Below are positions 43,148 through 51,860 of a stretch of DNA of 64,000 bases, piece by piece. Location: NCBI RefSeq assembly GCF_001294335.1, contig NZ_LGKG01000145.1, positions 62,001 to 126,000 of the forward strand, read 5' to 3'. Position 1 is the first letter of the stretch, and each line of letters starts with the position of its first letter. Source of the stretch: Streptomyces chattanoogensis. Lineage in GTDB: Bacteria > Actinomycetota > Actinomycetes > Streptomycetales > Streptomycetaceae. Under the pieces are notes generated by a model that saw only the letters and a program-made list of their open reading frames with translations, did not search any database and was not told the DNA's origin. The position numbers and the translations under genes are program-made.

Positions 43148-45561
43148 GCAGCCGGGCGCGGCTGGCACTGTGTGCGGCGGTGGCGACCCTGTGCGCGGCC
43201 TGCGCACTGCTGCCGCTGGTGCAACCGATGGACTGGGTGGTGCTGGCCACGCTCCTGCTGGCGGTCATGACCGGCGTGGGGGCGCTGACCCGGCGGGTGC
43301 CGCTGGCGAGACCGCTGACCGTCGGGGTGCAGGCGCTGGTCGCCGTACTGCTGCTGACCCTGTTTTTCGCCCACGGCCAGGCGGTTCTCGGGCTGCTGCC
43401 CGGCCCGGACGCCGTCACGGAGCTGGGCCGGCTGGTCCACGACGGGGTCCGGGACGTCGGCCGGTACGCCACCCCGGCCCCGGCCACGCCCGGCATCCGG
43501 CTGCTGCTGGTGGCGGGTGTCCTGGTGATCGGTCTGGTGGTGGACGCGCTGGCGGTCACGTACCGCAGTGCCGCGCCCGCCGGGCTGCCGCTGCTCGCGC
43601 TGTATTCGGTGGCGGCCGGGCTGTCCCAGGGCGGTGCGGGCTGGCTGTGGTTCCTGCTGGCGGCCGGCGGCTATCTGCTGCTGCTCCTGGCCGAGGGCCG
43701 CGACCGGCTCTCCCAGTGGGGCAGGGTCTTCGGCGGGACGGGTACGGGCCGGCCGGGCGGCTTCGGCTCCGCGGCGGGCGGCCCCGCCCTGGCCCCGGTC
43801 CGTACGGGCCGCCGGATCGGCGCGCTGGCCCTCGGCATCGCGCTGGTGGTGCCCGCCGTGCTGCCCTCGCTGGGCGGCGGGCTGATCGGCCCGCCCGGCG
43901 GCGGCAGCGGCCCCGGGGGCGGCGGCGGAACGATCTCCGCGGTGAACCCGCTGGTCTCGCTGCAGAACAGCCTGAACCAGCCGGAGGACAGGGAAGTCCT
44001 CAACTACCGCACGACCGCGGACGACACCCGGGACCTGTATCTGCGGATAGTGGCCCTGGACCAGTTCGACGGCACGGCCTGGAAGCCGTCCGAGCGCACC
44101 GTCACCGACGTCCCCGACCGGCTGCCGGGCCCGCCCGGCCTGTCCGGCAAGGTGGCCGCCACCAGGATCACCACCTCTGTGTCGACCGCCGAGTGGTACG
44201 CCCAGAACTGGCTGCCGCTCCCCTACCCGGCGTCCAGGGTGGACATCGCCGGGCGCTGGCGCTTCGAGCCCAAGGGCCGCACCCTGGTCGGCGACCGGGG
44301 GCAGACCACCCGCGGGGTGCAGTACCAGGTCGAGAGCCTCCAGGTACGGCCGACCGCCAAGCAGCTGGCCGCGGCCCCGCCGCCGCCCCCGCAGCTGGTG
44401 CGCGAATACACCAGGGTGCCTCAGTCACTGCCCCCGGAGGTACGGGCCACCGCGCTCAAGGTCACCCGCGGCGCCCGGACCCCGTACGACAAGGCGGTCA
44501 AGCTCCAGGACTGGTTCTCGCTCAACGGCGGTTTCACCTACAACACGCAGGTCAGCGCGGGCAGCGGCAGCGAGGCCATTGCGCGGTTCCTGGAGGAGAA
44601 GGAGGGCTTTTGCGTCCACTTCTCCTTCTCGATGGCGGCGATGGCGCGCACCCTGCGCATTCCGGCCCGGGTGGCGGTCGGCTTCACCCCCGGCTCCCCG
44701 CAGTCCGACGGCACGACCTCCGTCAGCCTCAAGGACGCGCACGCCTGGCCCGAGCTGTACTTCCAGGGCATCGGCTGGACCCGCTTCGAGCCGACCCCGA
44801 GCCGCGGCAACGTCCCGGAGTACACCTACCCCGAGCAGGGGCCGGCCGACGGCGGTCCCCGTGCCCCCGAGCCGAAGCCGGGGCAGTCCGCCGGCGCGCC
44901 GGACGCCCCGTCCACGGCTCCGAGCTGTGCCCCCGGTGAGCGGCGGCAGGGCGCCGGGACGGCCTGCGCCGCACTGCCTGCAGCACCCGGCGGGCGTCCC
45001 GCGGACGGCGGTCCGCGGCTGTGGCCGGTCCTGGCCGTCGGTCTGGCCGCCCCGCTCGTCCTGCTGGTGCCCGTCCTCCCGCTGCTGTGGCGCCTGCGGA
45101 TGCGGTCCCGGCGGCTGGCGGACGGCGACGGCCCGGCGGGCACGCTGGCCGCCTGGCAGGAGCTGCTGGACACCGCCTGGGACTTCGGCATCCTGCCGGA
45201 CGAGTCGCTGACCCCGCGCAGGGCGGCCGACCGGATCGTTCGCATCGGTGAACTGCCGGCGGACGCCGCCGGTGCCGTCCACCGGGTGGCGGCGGCCGTC
45301 GAGCAGACGCTGTACGCCCCGCGGCCGCGCCCGGCCACCGGGCTCGCCGCGGACGTCCGGCGGGCCCGCGCCGGGCTGCACACGGCGGCGACACGCGGTC
45401 TGCGGCTGCGCGCCCTCCTCGCCCCGCGCTCGGCGGTCCGCCTCGCGCGGGCCTGCGCGGCCCGCTGGACGGCGTTCGTCGTCCGCTGCAAGTCCAGCGG
45501 CCCGGCCACCGCGGCCCGTCGGGCGACGGCGGCCCTGCGGCCGGGACGGCAGCGGGCGTAG
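43144..45561 (+). CDS. TgpA-like transglutaminase-domain membrane protein
   Basis: The 805-residue protein has a cluster of about six membrane helices in the first 250 residues (one group to about residue 200, another near 225-245). A large extracytoplasmic part then holds a transglutaminase/cysteine-protease-like domain, with the catalytic Cys 490 in EGFCVHFSF and His 533 in KDAHAWPELY. The third position is Glu 549 in TRFEPTP, where many relatives have Asp. After it come a Pro-rich linker, a last membrane helix (about 628-648) and a DUF4129-like C-terminal region. The moxR-DUF58-transglutaminase trio is common in actinobacteria and is thought to modify or process cell-surface proteins, but substrates are unknown. 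Confidence 0.9.
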   Translation: MSSRARLALCAAVATLCAACALLPLVQPMDWVVLATLLLAVMTGVGALTRRVPLARPLTVGVQALVAVLLLTLFFAHGQAVLGLLPGPDAVTELGRLVHDGVRDVGRYATPAPATPGIRLLLVAGVLVIGLVVDALAVTYRSAAPAGLPLLALYSVAAGLSQGGAGWLWFLLAAGGYLLLLLAEGRDRLSQWGRVFGGTGTGRPGGFGSAAGGPALAPVRTGRRIGALALGIALVVPAVLPSLGGGLIGPPGGGSGPGGGGGTISAVNPLVSLQNSLNQPEDREVLNYRTTADDTRDLYLRIVALDQFDGTAWKPSERTVTDVPDRLPGPPGLSGKVAATRITTSVSTAEWYAQNWLPLPYPASRVDIAGRWRFEPKGRTLVGDRGQTTRGVQYQVESLQVRPTAKQLAAAPPPPPQLVREYTRVPQSLPPEVRATALKVTRGARTPYDKAVKLQDWFSLNGGFTYNTQVSAGSGSEAIARFLEEKEGFCVHFSFSMAAMARTLRIPARVAVGFTPGSPQSDGTTSVSLKDAHAWPELYFQGIGWTRFEPTPSRGNVPEYTYPEQGPADGGPRAPEPKPGQSAGAPDAPSTAPSCAPGERRQGAGTACAALPAAPGGRPADGGPRLWPVLAVGLAAPLVLLVPVLPLLWRLRMRSRRLADGDGPAGTLAAWQELLDTAWDFGILPDESLTPRRAADRIVRIGELPADAAGAVHRVAAAVEQTLYAPRPRPATGLAADVRRARAGLHTAATRGLRLRALLAPRSAVRLARACAARWTAFVVRCKSSGPATAARRATAALRPGRQRA

Positions 45562-45592
45562 CGGCCGCAGTACCCCGGCCCTGCACACAGCG

Positions 45593-45625
45593 GCGCGGCC
45601 GCCCGATCCTGTCGGGCGGCCGCGC
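45593..45625. terminator. terminator between the transglutaminase and DUF3040 genes
   Basis: A perfect 14-bp inverted repeat (gcgcggccgcccga and complement) with a tcctg loop lies between the convergent stops, serving both strands. Confidence 0.85.
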
Positions 45626-45652
45626 GAAGTGTGTACGAGGCGGAGGCCGGTC

Positions 45653-46057
45653 TCAGTGGCCCTGTTCGTCCCTGCGGCGCTGCCAGCGGTCCTCGATGCG
45701 GTTCATCATCGAGCGCTTCTGCCTGGGCTGACGGCCTGCCGGTCCGCCCGCGGCGCCCTGGGCGGCCGGCCGGTCACCCGGTTTGGGGGCCTTACGCCAT
45801 CCGGTGACGGCCAGTACCGCGCAGCCGAGCATGACGACGAAGCCCACCAGGCTGATCCAGATCTGGTCCGGGATCATCACACCGGCCATGAGCAGGCCAA
45901 TACCGACCAGGAAGCCCGCGGCCGCTTGGTAGACCCGTCGCCGGGTGTACGTGCGCAGCCCGCTTCCCTCAAGCGCCGTCGCGAACTTGGGATCTTCGGC
46001 GTACAGCGCTCGCTCCATCTGCTCGAGCATGCGCTGCTCGTGCTCCGAGAGCGGCAC
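45653..46057 (-). CDS. DUF3040 membrane protein
   Basis: The 134-residue protein has an N-terminal MPLSEHEQRMLEQMERALYAEDPKF, the DUF3040 hallmark. Two adjacent membrane helices follow (about residues 43-62 and 66-84), then a hydrophilic Arg/Pro-rich tail. The family is actinobacterial and lies near the dcw cluster in many genomes; function is unknown. The GTG start has AGGAGGACTCC before it. Confidence 0.88.
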   Translation of the reverse strand: MPLSEHEQRMLEQMERALYAEDPKFATALEGSGLRTYTRRRVYQAAAGFLVGIGLLMAGVMIPDQIWISLVGFVVMLGCAVLAVTGWRKAPKPGDRPAAQGAAGGPAGRQPRQKRSMMNRIEDRWQRRRDEQGH

Positions 46058-46107
46058 GGAGTCCTCCTACTCGTCGGTCGCGGGGGGCGACCGGGTGCGA
46101 CCCTTTC

Positions 46108-46136
46108 AGGATAGGCAGGGATTCGCCCCCGTGAAA
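46108..46136 (-). promoter_or_regulatory. candidate promoter of the DUF3040 gene
   Basis: On the minus strand TTTCAC (46136-46131) and TATCCT (46113-46108) are spaced by 17 bases; transcription would start about 45 bases before the GTG. The rest of the gap to 46327 holds no gene. Confidence 0.5.
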
Positions 46137-46284
46137 CCCGCCCCTCAACGCCAGTTCACTGCTCCGGGCCGCCACGGCGACCGGTGTGATGCTGGCTGCA
46201 TTCCCCACCCGCCCTTCCGTCATGCCGGAACGTCGTACCCCGATCATACGGGGAGAAGGGGCCGATCGGGTGGCCCGTGACCGA

Positions 46285-46305
46285 CTGCACGCGGTGATCG
46301 TGCAG
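46285..46305 (-). terminator. possible hairpin after the methyltransferase gene
   Basis: A 7-bp inverted repeat (ctgcacg/cgtgcag) with a 7-base loop lies 23 bp past the methyltransferase stop. The stem is short and the assignment tentative. Confidence 0.45.
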
Positions 46306-46327
46306 CCCGCACGAGGCCGGCCGGGGA

Positions 46328-47083
46328 TCAGTCGCGCTCGGCGAGGACGTGCAGCTGGGTGGCCACCGAGTGGAAGGCGGGCTGCTCGGCGGCGGCCGCC
46401 TCGAGCTTGAGGAGGGCGTCCATGGCGCCGGGCTCGGTGTCGACCAGTACGCCGGGGACCAGGTCGGCGAAGACCCGTACGCCGTGCACCGCGCCGACCT
46501 GCAGGCCGGTGGCGGCGACCAGGTCGGTGAGCTGCTCGGCGGTGAAGCGGCGGGGCACCGGGTCGCCCGCGCCCCAGCTCCCGGCGGGGTCGGCGAGGGC
46601 GTGCCGGGCCTCGGTGAAGTGGCCGGCCAGGGCGCGGGCCAGTACGGCGCCGCCCAGGCCCGCGGCGAGCAGGCTGAGCGTGCCGGCCGGGCGCAGCGCG
46701 TCGACGGCGTTGCGGAGGCCCTCGGCGGGGTCGTCGACGTACTCCAGGACGCCGTGGCACAGCACGGTGTCGAAGCCGCCGCGCTCGACGACGTCGAACA
46801 GGCCGTGGGCGTCGCCCTGGACGGCGCGCACCCGGTCCTCGACCCCTGCCTCCGCGGCCCGGCGCTCCAGGGCGAAGAGGGCGTTGGGGCTGGGGTCGAC
46901 GACCGTGACGCGATGGCCGAGGCGGGCCACCGGGACGGCGAAGTTGCCGGTGCCGCCGCCGGTGTCCAGGACATCCAGGGCGTCGCGCCCGGCGGTCTTG
47001 ACCCGGCGCTCCAGGGCGTCCTTGAGGACCTCCCAGACCACGGCGGTACGAAGGGAGGCGCGGGGGCGCAGCGGGTCAGACAC
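46328..47083 (-). CDS. SAM-dependent class I methyltransferase
   Basis: The 251-residue protein has the class I methyltransferase motif I DVLDTGGGTGNFAVPVARLG, an acidic residue at the end of strand 2 (VTVVDPSP), and motif III/IV VLCHGVLEYVDDPAEG. It most resembles small-molecule (UbiE/TylM-like, smtA-like) enzymes rather than rRNA methylases, but the substrate cannot be told. It is cytoplasmic. The neighbouring HEPN gene lies 150 bp upstream on the same strand and may be co-transcribed. Confidence 0.85.
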   Translation of the reverse strand: MSDPLRPRASLRTAVVWEVLKDALERRVKTAGRDALDVLDTGGGTGNFAVPVARLGHRVTVVDPSPNALFALERRAAEAGVEDRVRAVQGDAHGLFDVVERGGFDTVLCHGVLEYVDDPAEGLRNAVDALRPAGTLSLLAAGLGGAVLARALAGHFTEARHALADPAGSWGAGDPVPRRFTAEQLTDLVAATGLQVGAVHGVRVFADLVPGVLVDTEPGAMDALLKLEAAAAEQPAFHSVATQLHVLAERD

Positions 47084-47233
47084 GGCGGGTGGCTCCTCGG
47101 CGGGGGCATGAACATCCAGTCGCCCACCACCCTATTCCGTTCCGCACCGTCCGCGGCCTGCGGCGCCTCCCCCGCCGTGCATCACGCCCGCCGGAGCCCT
47201 CGGGCCGCTGCGCCGCCGCTGCCGCCGCGCCGG

Positions 47234-47719
47234 TCAGCCCGCCCGCTGCGGCGGCAGCGGCGGCTGGAGCAGCAGCATCCGTTCCACCAGACGCAGGAAC
47301 ATCCACACGTCCCGCAGCAGATCGTCGGCATCGCGGCTGCTGGCCGCGCCGGCTATACCGGCCTCCGCCCTGGCCCGGCGGTCGGCGCCGGAGGCGAACA
47401 GGGCGCTCCATTCGGCGAGTTCGGGCGCGACCTCGGGGAGCACCTCCCAGGCGCTGCGTATCCGCTGCCGGCGGCGTGGGGTGGTTTCGGGCCGGCCGCG
47501 CACGGCGAGCACGGCGGCAGCGGTGCGCAGCGCGGCCAGATGGGCCGTGGCGAACCGTTCGTTGGGCGTCTCGAGGGTCTCCGCTTCGCCGAGGCCGTGG
47601 CGGGCCTGGGCGAGGAGACCGAGGGCGGCGGGCGGTGCTGTCGTCCGCCGCAGGACGGGGTGGACATCGCTCGGGGGACCGTACGCAGCGGAGCTGCCCG
47701 CGGTGGGACGAGCTGCCAT
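47234..47719 (-). CDS. SAV_6107-family HEPN-domain protein
   Basis: The 161-residue protein matches the HEPN family named after SAV_6107 of S. avermitilis, which from memory occupies this same locus. A variable N-terminus of about 30 residues leads into a four-helix bundle (PAALGLLAQARHGLGEAE, then ATAHLAALRTAAAVLAVRG, then AWEVLPEVAPELAEW). It ends in a segment where RDADDLLRDVWMFLRLVERM would be the last helix. The RX4-6H ribonuclease motif of many toxin HEPN proteins is not obvious, so it may be a non-catalytic member. The ATG at 47719 has an excellent AGGAGG 8 bases upstream. Confidence 0.82.
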   Translation of the reverse strand: MAARPTAGSSAAYGPPSDVHPVLRRTTAPPAALGLLAQARHGLGEAETLETPNERFATAHLAALRTAAAVLAVRGRPETTPRRRQRIRSAWEVLPEVAPELAEWSALFASGADRRARAEAGIAGAASSRDADDLLRDVWMFLRLVERMLLLQPPLPPQRAG

Positions 47720-47945
47720 GACGAACCTCCTGTCGTCGCATGCCGGTTCGGACCGAATGCTGATTCGGGACCGTATGACCCCATCGTGAGGTACACCACT
47801 GACAATCGGCGCTGACCTGCACTTTCTCCGACACTCCCACCGAAAAGCGGGGGCATGGCGAAGGGATCGGACCGGCGGTGCGGGCCGGCCGGACATCGAT
47901 TCCCCGCAACCCCTTGCGTGCGGGCGGGTGCGGCACCGATACTTT
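47720..47945. promoter_or_regulatory. divergent intergenic region, HEPN gene / ABC-YhgE operon
   Basis: About 226 bp without a gene up to the TetR-type operator. It holds a ccgaat/attcgg inverted repeat at 47753-47768, close to the HEPN start, and should contain the HEPN promoter, which I could not place with confidence. Confidence 0.35.
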
Positions 47946-47974
47946 TTGAACTGACCAGTCAGTTCAAGTAGCAT
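47946..47974 (+). promoter_or_regulatory. promoter with TetR-type operator of the ATPase-YhgE-TetR operon
   Basis: A perfect inverted repeat TTGAACTGAC-ca-GTCAGTTCAA spans 47946-47967. It coincides with a -35 of TTGAAC (47946-47951), 17 bases before a -10 of TAGCAT (47969-47974). A repressor bound here would block polymerase. The operon ends with its own TetR gene, so autoregulation is the natural inference. The GTG at 47999 follows GAGGAGGGGAAGG. Confidence 0.8.
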
Positions 47975-47998
47975 TCGGCCCGAGGAGGGGAAGGGATC

Positions 47999-48835
47999 GT
48001 GGACAGCACCCCGCACGGGGCGGCGGTCACGGCCGCGGGCTTCGGCATCAAGGGCCCCCGCGGCTGGGCGTTCCGGAGCATCGACATCGCGGCGGCGCCG
48101 GGCTCGCTGATCGCCGTGCAGGGCCCGTCGGGTTCCGGCCGTACGTGCCTGCTGCTCGCGCTCACCGGACGGATGAAGTCCGCCGAGGGCACCGCCGAGG
48201 TCGCCGGGCTGCCACTGCCCAAGAAGATAGCCGCGGTCCGTTCCGTCACCGCACTCGCCCACGTACCCGGGGTCGCCGAGCTCGACCCGGCGCTGACGGT
48301 GGGCGAGCATCTGCGGGAACGCGCCCTGCTGCAGGGCCGGTTCGGGGCCTCGCTGCGGGCGCTGCTGCGGCCCCGCCGGGAGCGCCGGGCCGAGGCCCGC
48401 GCCCTGGTGGACGCCGCGCTCGAGGCGGCCGGGCTGGACCTGGAGTCGCTGCCCAAGGGGATCCGCACATCGGTGCGTGACCTGGAGCGGCTGGAGGCAC
48501 TGCGGCTGTCCGTGGCGCTGGCGCTGATCGGCGGCCCGCGGCTGCTGGCCGTGGACGACACCGATCTGAAGCTGTCCGACGACGAGCGGCGCCAGGCCTG
48601 GGCGATGCTGCGCGCCCTGGCGGCGGCCGGCACGACGGTGCTCGCGGTGTGCAGCGAGCCCCCGGAGGACGGCGCGGAGGCCGAGGACGTGGTCCTGGTA
48701 CGCACCGGCCGCACCGAAGCCGTACCGGACGGCGCGGCACAGAGCACGTCCGTACAGAACTCAGCCGTACAGAACGAGATGGACGACGACGAGGAGGGGG
48801 CGGCCGATGCGCTCGCCGAGACTGGCCGCGCTTGA
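47999..48835 (+). CDS. degenerate ABC-type ATP-binding protein
   Basis: The 278-residue protein has the ABC ATPase outline but altered active-site residues. Walker A reads GPSGSGRT (residues 42-49), with Arg 48 in place of the invariant Lys. The signature motif LSGGQ is not recognisable (the region reads VRDLERLEALRLSVALALIGG). Walker B ends AVDD with Asp 187 where the catalytic Glu should be. ATP hydrolysis is therefore doubtful; a nucleotide-binding or structural role is more likely. The C-terminal 40 residues are acidic and disordered. The last 29 bases overlap the YhgE gene, so the two proteins are made together. It is the first gene of a TetR-controlled operon. Confidence 0.85.
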   Translation: MDSTPHGAAVTAAGFGIKGPRGWAFRSIDIAAAPGSLIAVQGPSGSGRTCLLLALTGRMKSAEGTAEVAGLPLPKKIAAVRSVTALAHVPGVAELDPALTVGEHLRERALLQGRFGASLRALLRPRRERRAEARALVDAALEAAGLDLESLPKGIRTSVRDLERLEALRLSVALALIGGPRLLAVDDTDLKLSDDERRQAWAMLRALAAAGTTVLAVCSEPPEDGAEAEDVVLVRTGRTEAVPDGAAQSTSVQNSAVQNEMDDDEEGAADALAETGRA

Positions 48836-51014
48836 GCTGAAGCGGTTCGGGAGGGGGAAGCTGCCGCGCGCGGCGCTGGCCGCGCTTCTGCTGCTGCCGC
48901 TGCTGTACGGCGCGCTGTACCTGTGGTCCTTCTGGGACCCGTACGGACGGCTCGACAAGATACCGGTCGCGCTGGTCAACGAGGACAAGGGCGCCGACGT
49001 CGGCGGGCAGCGGATCTCGGCGGGCGAGAGCATCGTCGACGGGCTGGGCGACAGCCACACCTTCGACTGGCGCCCGGTGGACGCCGGGGAGGCCGCCAGG
49101 GGCGTCGAGGACGGCACGTACTACCTCTCGCTGTCCATCCCCCGGGACTTCAGCAAGCGGATCGCCTCCAGCTCCGGCGACCACCCGGAGACCGGCGCCC
49201 TGAAGGTGCGGACGAACGACGCGAACAACTACATCGTCGGGCAGATCTCCCGGACGGTGTTCTCCGAGGTGCGCGCGGCGGCCTCCGAGAAGGCCTCGCG
49301 CACCTTCTTCGACAAGATCTTCGTCTCCTTCTCGACACTCCACGACAAGACCGAGGAAGCCGCCGGCGGCGCCGACAAGCTCAAGAACGGCATCGGGAAG
49401 GCCAAGGACGGCAGCGGCCGGCTCGCCGACGGACTGGGCACCGCCAAGGACGGCAGCGGCAAGCTGGTCAAGGGCCTGGGCGACCTCGACGCGGGCGCCG
49501 GGCGGCTCACCCGGGGCAGTTCCGACCTCGCCAAGGGGGCCGGTACGGCCGCCGACGGGTCGCGCCAACTGGCGGACGGCTCCGGGCAGGTGGCCGACGG
49601 CACCCAGCAGCTGGCCGACACCGTCAACGGCATCAACGACAAGGTGGGGCCCTTCATCCACGCGCACGGCAAGGAGATCGGCGAGGCGGCACGGCTCGTC
49701 GCCGACGGCTCCCAGGCCGTCCGCGACCACCTGGACAAGCTGCCCGGCGCGGCCGCCGACGGAGCGCGCCTCTCCCGGGGCATCTCCGACCACCTGGCCA
49801 GGTACTACCGGATGCGCTGCGAGAGCGGGATCACTCTCGAGACCTCCTGCCCCGAGCTGAAGCAGCTCAGGGACGACGCGGACCGGGCGGCGGACGTCGC
49901 CGAGAAGGTCAGCGGCTACGTCCACGACCAGAAGAACCTCGACCAGCTGGACCGTGACCTGGGCACGCTGCACTACCTGGCGGGCGAGCTGGCGAAGCAC
50001 GGGCCGACCATGGGCCGGGACATGGACGCCGCGGTCAAGAAGATCAATGACCTCAACGACGGTGCGCACAAGGTGGCCGCGGGCGCGCGCAAGCTGGCGG
50101 CGGGCAATGCCCGGCTGGCCGACGGGGCGGGCCGGCTCAGCGACGGTGCCCACCAGCTGCACGACGGCACCGGCCGCGCCGCCACCGGGATGGGCGACCT
50201 CGACTCCGGTGTGGGCAGGCTCAAGAACGGTGCGCAGACGCTCGACGGCGGTCTGTTCAAGCTCTCCGACGGCTCGCGGAAGCTGGCCGGCGGGCTGCAC
50301 GACGGCGCCCAGCAGATCCCCGATTACGGCAAGAAGGACCGCGACGCGCGCACCCTGGTGATGTCCGACCCGGTGCAGCTGGCGTCCGACTCCGCCCACA
50401 AGGCGGCGAACTACGGCACCGGCTTCGCCCCGTACTTCATCCCGCTGTCCCTGTGGGTCGGCGCCATGGTGGCGTACATGCTGATCCAGCCGCTCAACCG
50501 GAGGGCGCTGGCGATGGGCGCCGCCCCCTGGCGGGTGGCGGTGTCCGGATGGCTGCCGGTGGTCGGTATCGGGGTGCTGCAGACCGCGGCCCTGATGTCC
50601 GTACTGCACTTCGCGCTCGGCCTCGAGATGGCCCGGGCGGCCGGCACGATCGGCTTCCTCGTCCTGGTCACGGCCTGTTTCTCGGCGATCGTGCAGTGGC
50701 TGAACGCGAAGTTCGGACCGGCCGGCCGGATCCTGGTGCTGGCGCTGCTGATGCTCCAGCTGACCTCGGCGGGCGGTACGTACCCGGTGCAGACCAGCCC
50801 CGGCTTCTTCAACGCCATCCACCCCTATCTGCCGATGAGTTACATCGTCGAAGGGCTGCGCCGGCTCATCACCGGGGGCGGTCTGGAGCCCGTGTGGCAG
50901 GGCAGTCTCGTACTCGCCGCCTTCACCGTGGGAGCGCTCGCGCTGACCTCTGTGGCGGCCCGCGGCCGCCAGGTGGTGCGGATGAAGGACCTCCACCCGG
51001 AGCTGAGCCTGTGA
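48807..51014 (+). CDS. YhgE/Pip-family membrane protein
   Basis: The 735-residue protein has the YhgE/Pip layout: one N-terminal helix (LPRAALAALLLLPLLYGALYLWS) and a long extracytoplasmic segment. At the C-terminus lies a group of five or six helices related to ABC-2 permeases (about residues 540-715). The outside segment contains many repeats of the type LADGSGQVADGTQQLADG and KLAAGNARLADGAGRLSDG, an alanine/glycine/aspartate heptad pattern expected to form a long coiled rod. Family members include the lactococcal phage infection protein; their physiological role is unclear, perhaps surface protein export or envelope maintenance. The ATG lies inside the ATPase gene and has GAGGAGGGGGCGG upstream. 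Confidence 0.9.
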   Translation: MRSPRLAALELKRFGRGKLPRAALAALLLLPLLYGALYLWSFWDPYGRLDKIPVALVNEDKGADVGGQRISAGESIVDGLGDSHTFDWRPVDAGEAARGVEDGTYYLSLSIPRDFSKRIASSSGDHPETGALKVRTNDANNYIVGQISRTVFSEVRAAASEKASRTFFDKIFVSFSTLHDKTEEAAGGADKLKNGIGKAKDGSGRLADGLGTAKDGSGKLVKGLGDLDAGAGRLTRGSSDLAKGAGTAADGSRQLADGSGQVADGTQQLADTVNGINDKVGPFIHAHGKEIGEAARLVADGSQAVRDHLDKLPGAAADGARLSRGISDHLARYYRMRCESGITLETSCPELKQLRDDADRAADVAEKVSGYVHDQKNLDQLDRDLGTLHYLAGELAKHGPTMGRDMDAAVKKINDLNDGAHKVAAGARKLAAGNARLADGAGRLSDGAHQLHDGTGRAATGMGDLDSGVGRLKNGAQTLDGGLFKLSDGSRKLAGGLHDGAQQIPDYGKKDRDARTLVMSDPVQLASDSAHKAANYGTGFAPYFIPLSLWVGAMVAYMLIQPLNRRALAMGAAPWRVAVSGWLPVVGIGVLQTAALMSVLHFALGLEMARAAGTIGFLVLVTACFSAIVQWLNAKFGPAGRILVLALLMLQLTSAGGTYPVQTSPGFFNAIHPYLPMSYIVEGLRRLITGGGLEPVWQGSLVLAAFTVGALALTSVAARGRQVVRMKDLHPELSL

Positions 51015-51664
51015 GCAGGCGGGCCGCGGGGACCGGCACAATCGCCCCCATGGACAGCTCCACTACACGCCGCGACGCCACCCGGCGCAAACTCTTCGAG
51101 GCCGCGGTCACGCTCATCGCCGAACAGGGCTTCTCCTCCACCACGGTGGACGAGATCGCCGAACGGGCGGGCGTCGCGAAGGGCACCGTCTACTACAACT
51201 TCGCGAGCAAGAACGTTCTCTTCGAGGAGCTGCTGCGGCACGGCATCGAGCTGCTGGCGACCTCCCTCCAGGAGGCCGCCGACGAGGTGACCGGCCGCGG
51301 CGGCAGCCGGATCGACGCCCTGGACGCGATGATCCGGGCCGGGCTGGAGTTCATCTCCGCCTACCCGGCGCTCACCCAGCTCTACGTGGCCGAGCTGTGG
51401 CGCACCAACCGCGCCTGGCAGTCGACGCTGATGGTGGTGCGCGAACGGGCCATCACGGTGGTGGAGAACGTGCTGCGACAGGCGGTGGCCCATGAGGAGC
51501 TCAGCGAGGAGATCGACATCCCGCTGACCGCCTCGGCGCTGTTCGGGATGGTCCTGGTGGCCGCCCTGGACTGGCAGTCGTACCAGCCGGACCGGTCGAT
51601 CGACGATGTGCACGCGGCGCTGTCGCGGCTCCTCCAGGGGAGGGTCACCGGCCGCCGGGAGTGA
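51011..51664 (+). CDS. TetR-family transcriptional regulator
   Basis: The 217-residue (or 204-residue) regulator has an N-terminal helix-turn-helix of the TetR class, FSSTTVDEIAERAGVAKGTVYYNF, and an all-helical ligand domain. The GTG at 51011 overlaps the YhgE stop (GTGA), with GGAG upstream, so coupled translation from there is plausible. The ATG at 51050 gives MDSSTTRRDATRRK but has no ribosome site. It probably represses its own operon through the palindrome at 47946-47967. The ligand is unknown. Confidence 0.9.
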   Translation: MSRRAAGTGTIAPMDSSTTRRDATRRKLFEAAVTLIAEQGFSSTTVDEIAERAGVAKGTVYYNFASKNVLFEELLRHGIELLATSLQEAADEVTGRGGSRIDALDAMIRAGLEFISAYPALTQLYVAELWRTNRAWQSTLMVVRERAITVVENVLRQAVAHEELSEEIDIPLTASALFGMVLVAALDWQSYQPDRSIDDVHAALSRLLQGRVTGRRE

Positions 51665-51748
51665 CCCGGGGCCGGGGCGGCGGTGCGCGCCGAGTGGTCG
51701 GTTCCGGCGCGCACCGTACGTACGGCCCCGCGCTCCCCACAAAAGAGT

Positions 51749-51798
51749 GCGCTGCCCTGGCCAGGATCGTTCCCCCGCCGATCCGACCAGGACAGCGC
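51749..51798. terminator. long imperfect hairpin downstream of the TetR gene
   Basis: The arms 51749-51769 and 51779-51798 are complementary over about 17 of 20 positions with a loop of about 9 bases. It could terminate the TetR operon or be a structured RNA. It is 84 bp past the TetR stop. Confidence 0.55.
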
Positions 51799-51860
51799 TT
51801 CCCCCGTGCTCCCCCGTGCTCCCCCGTGGAGCCCCCGTACGTTCCCCCGTGTTTCCCCGT
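51799..51860. repeat. tandem tcccccgtgc-type decamers
   Basis: Three adjacent 10-bp units (tcccccgtgc, tcccccgtgc, tcccccgtgg) are followed by looser copies with an interrupted period up to about 51860. They directly follow the long hairpin. No coding explanation is evident. Confidence 0.75.
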
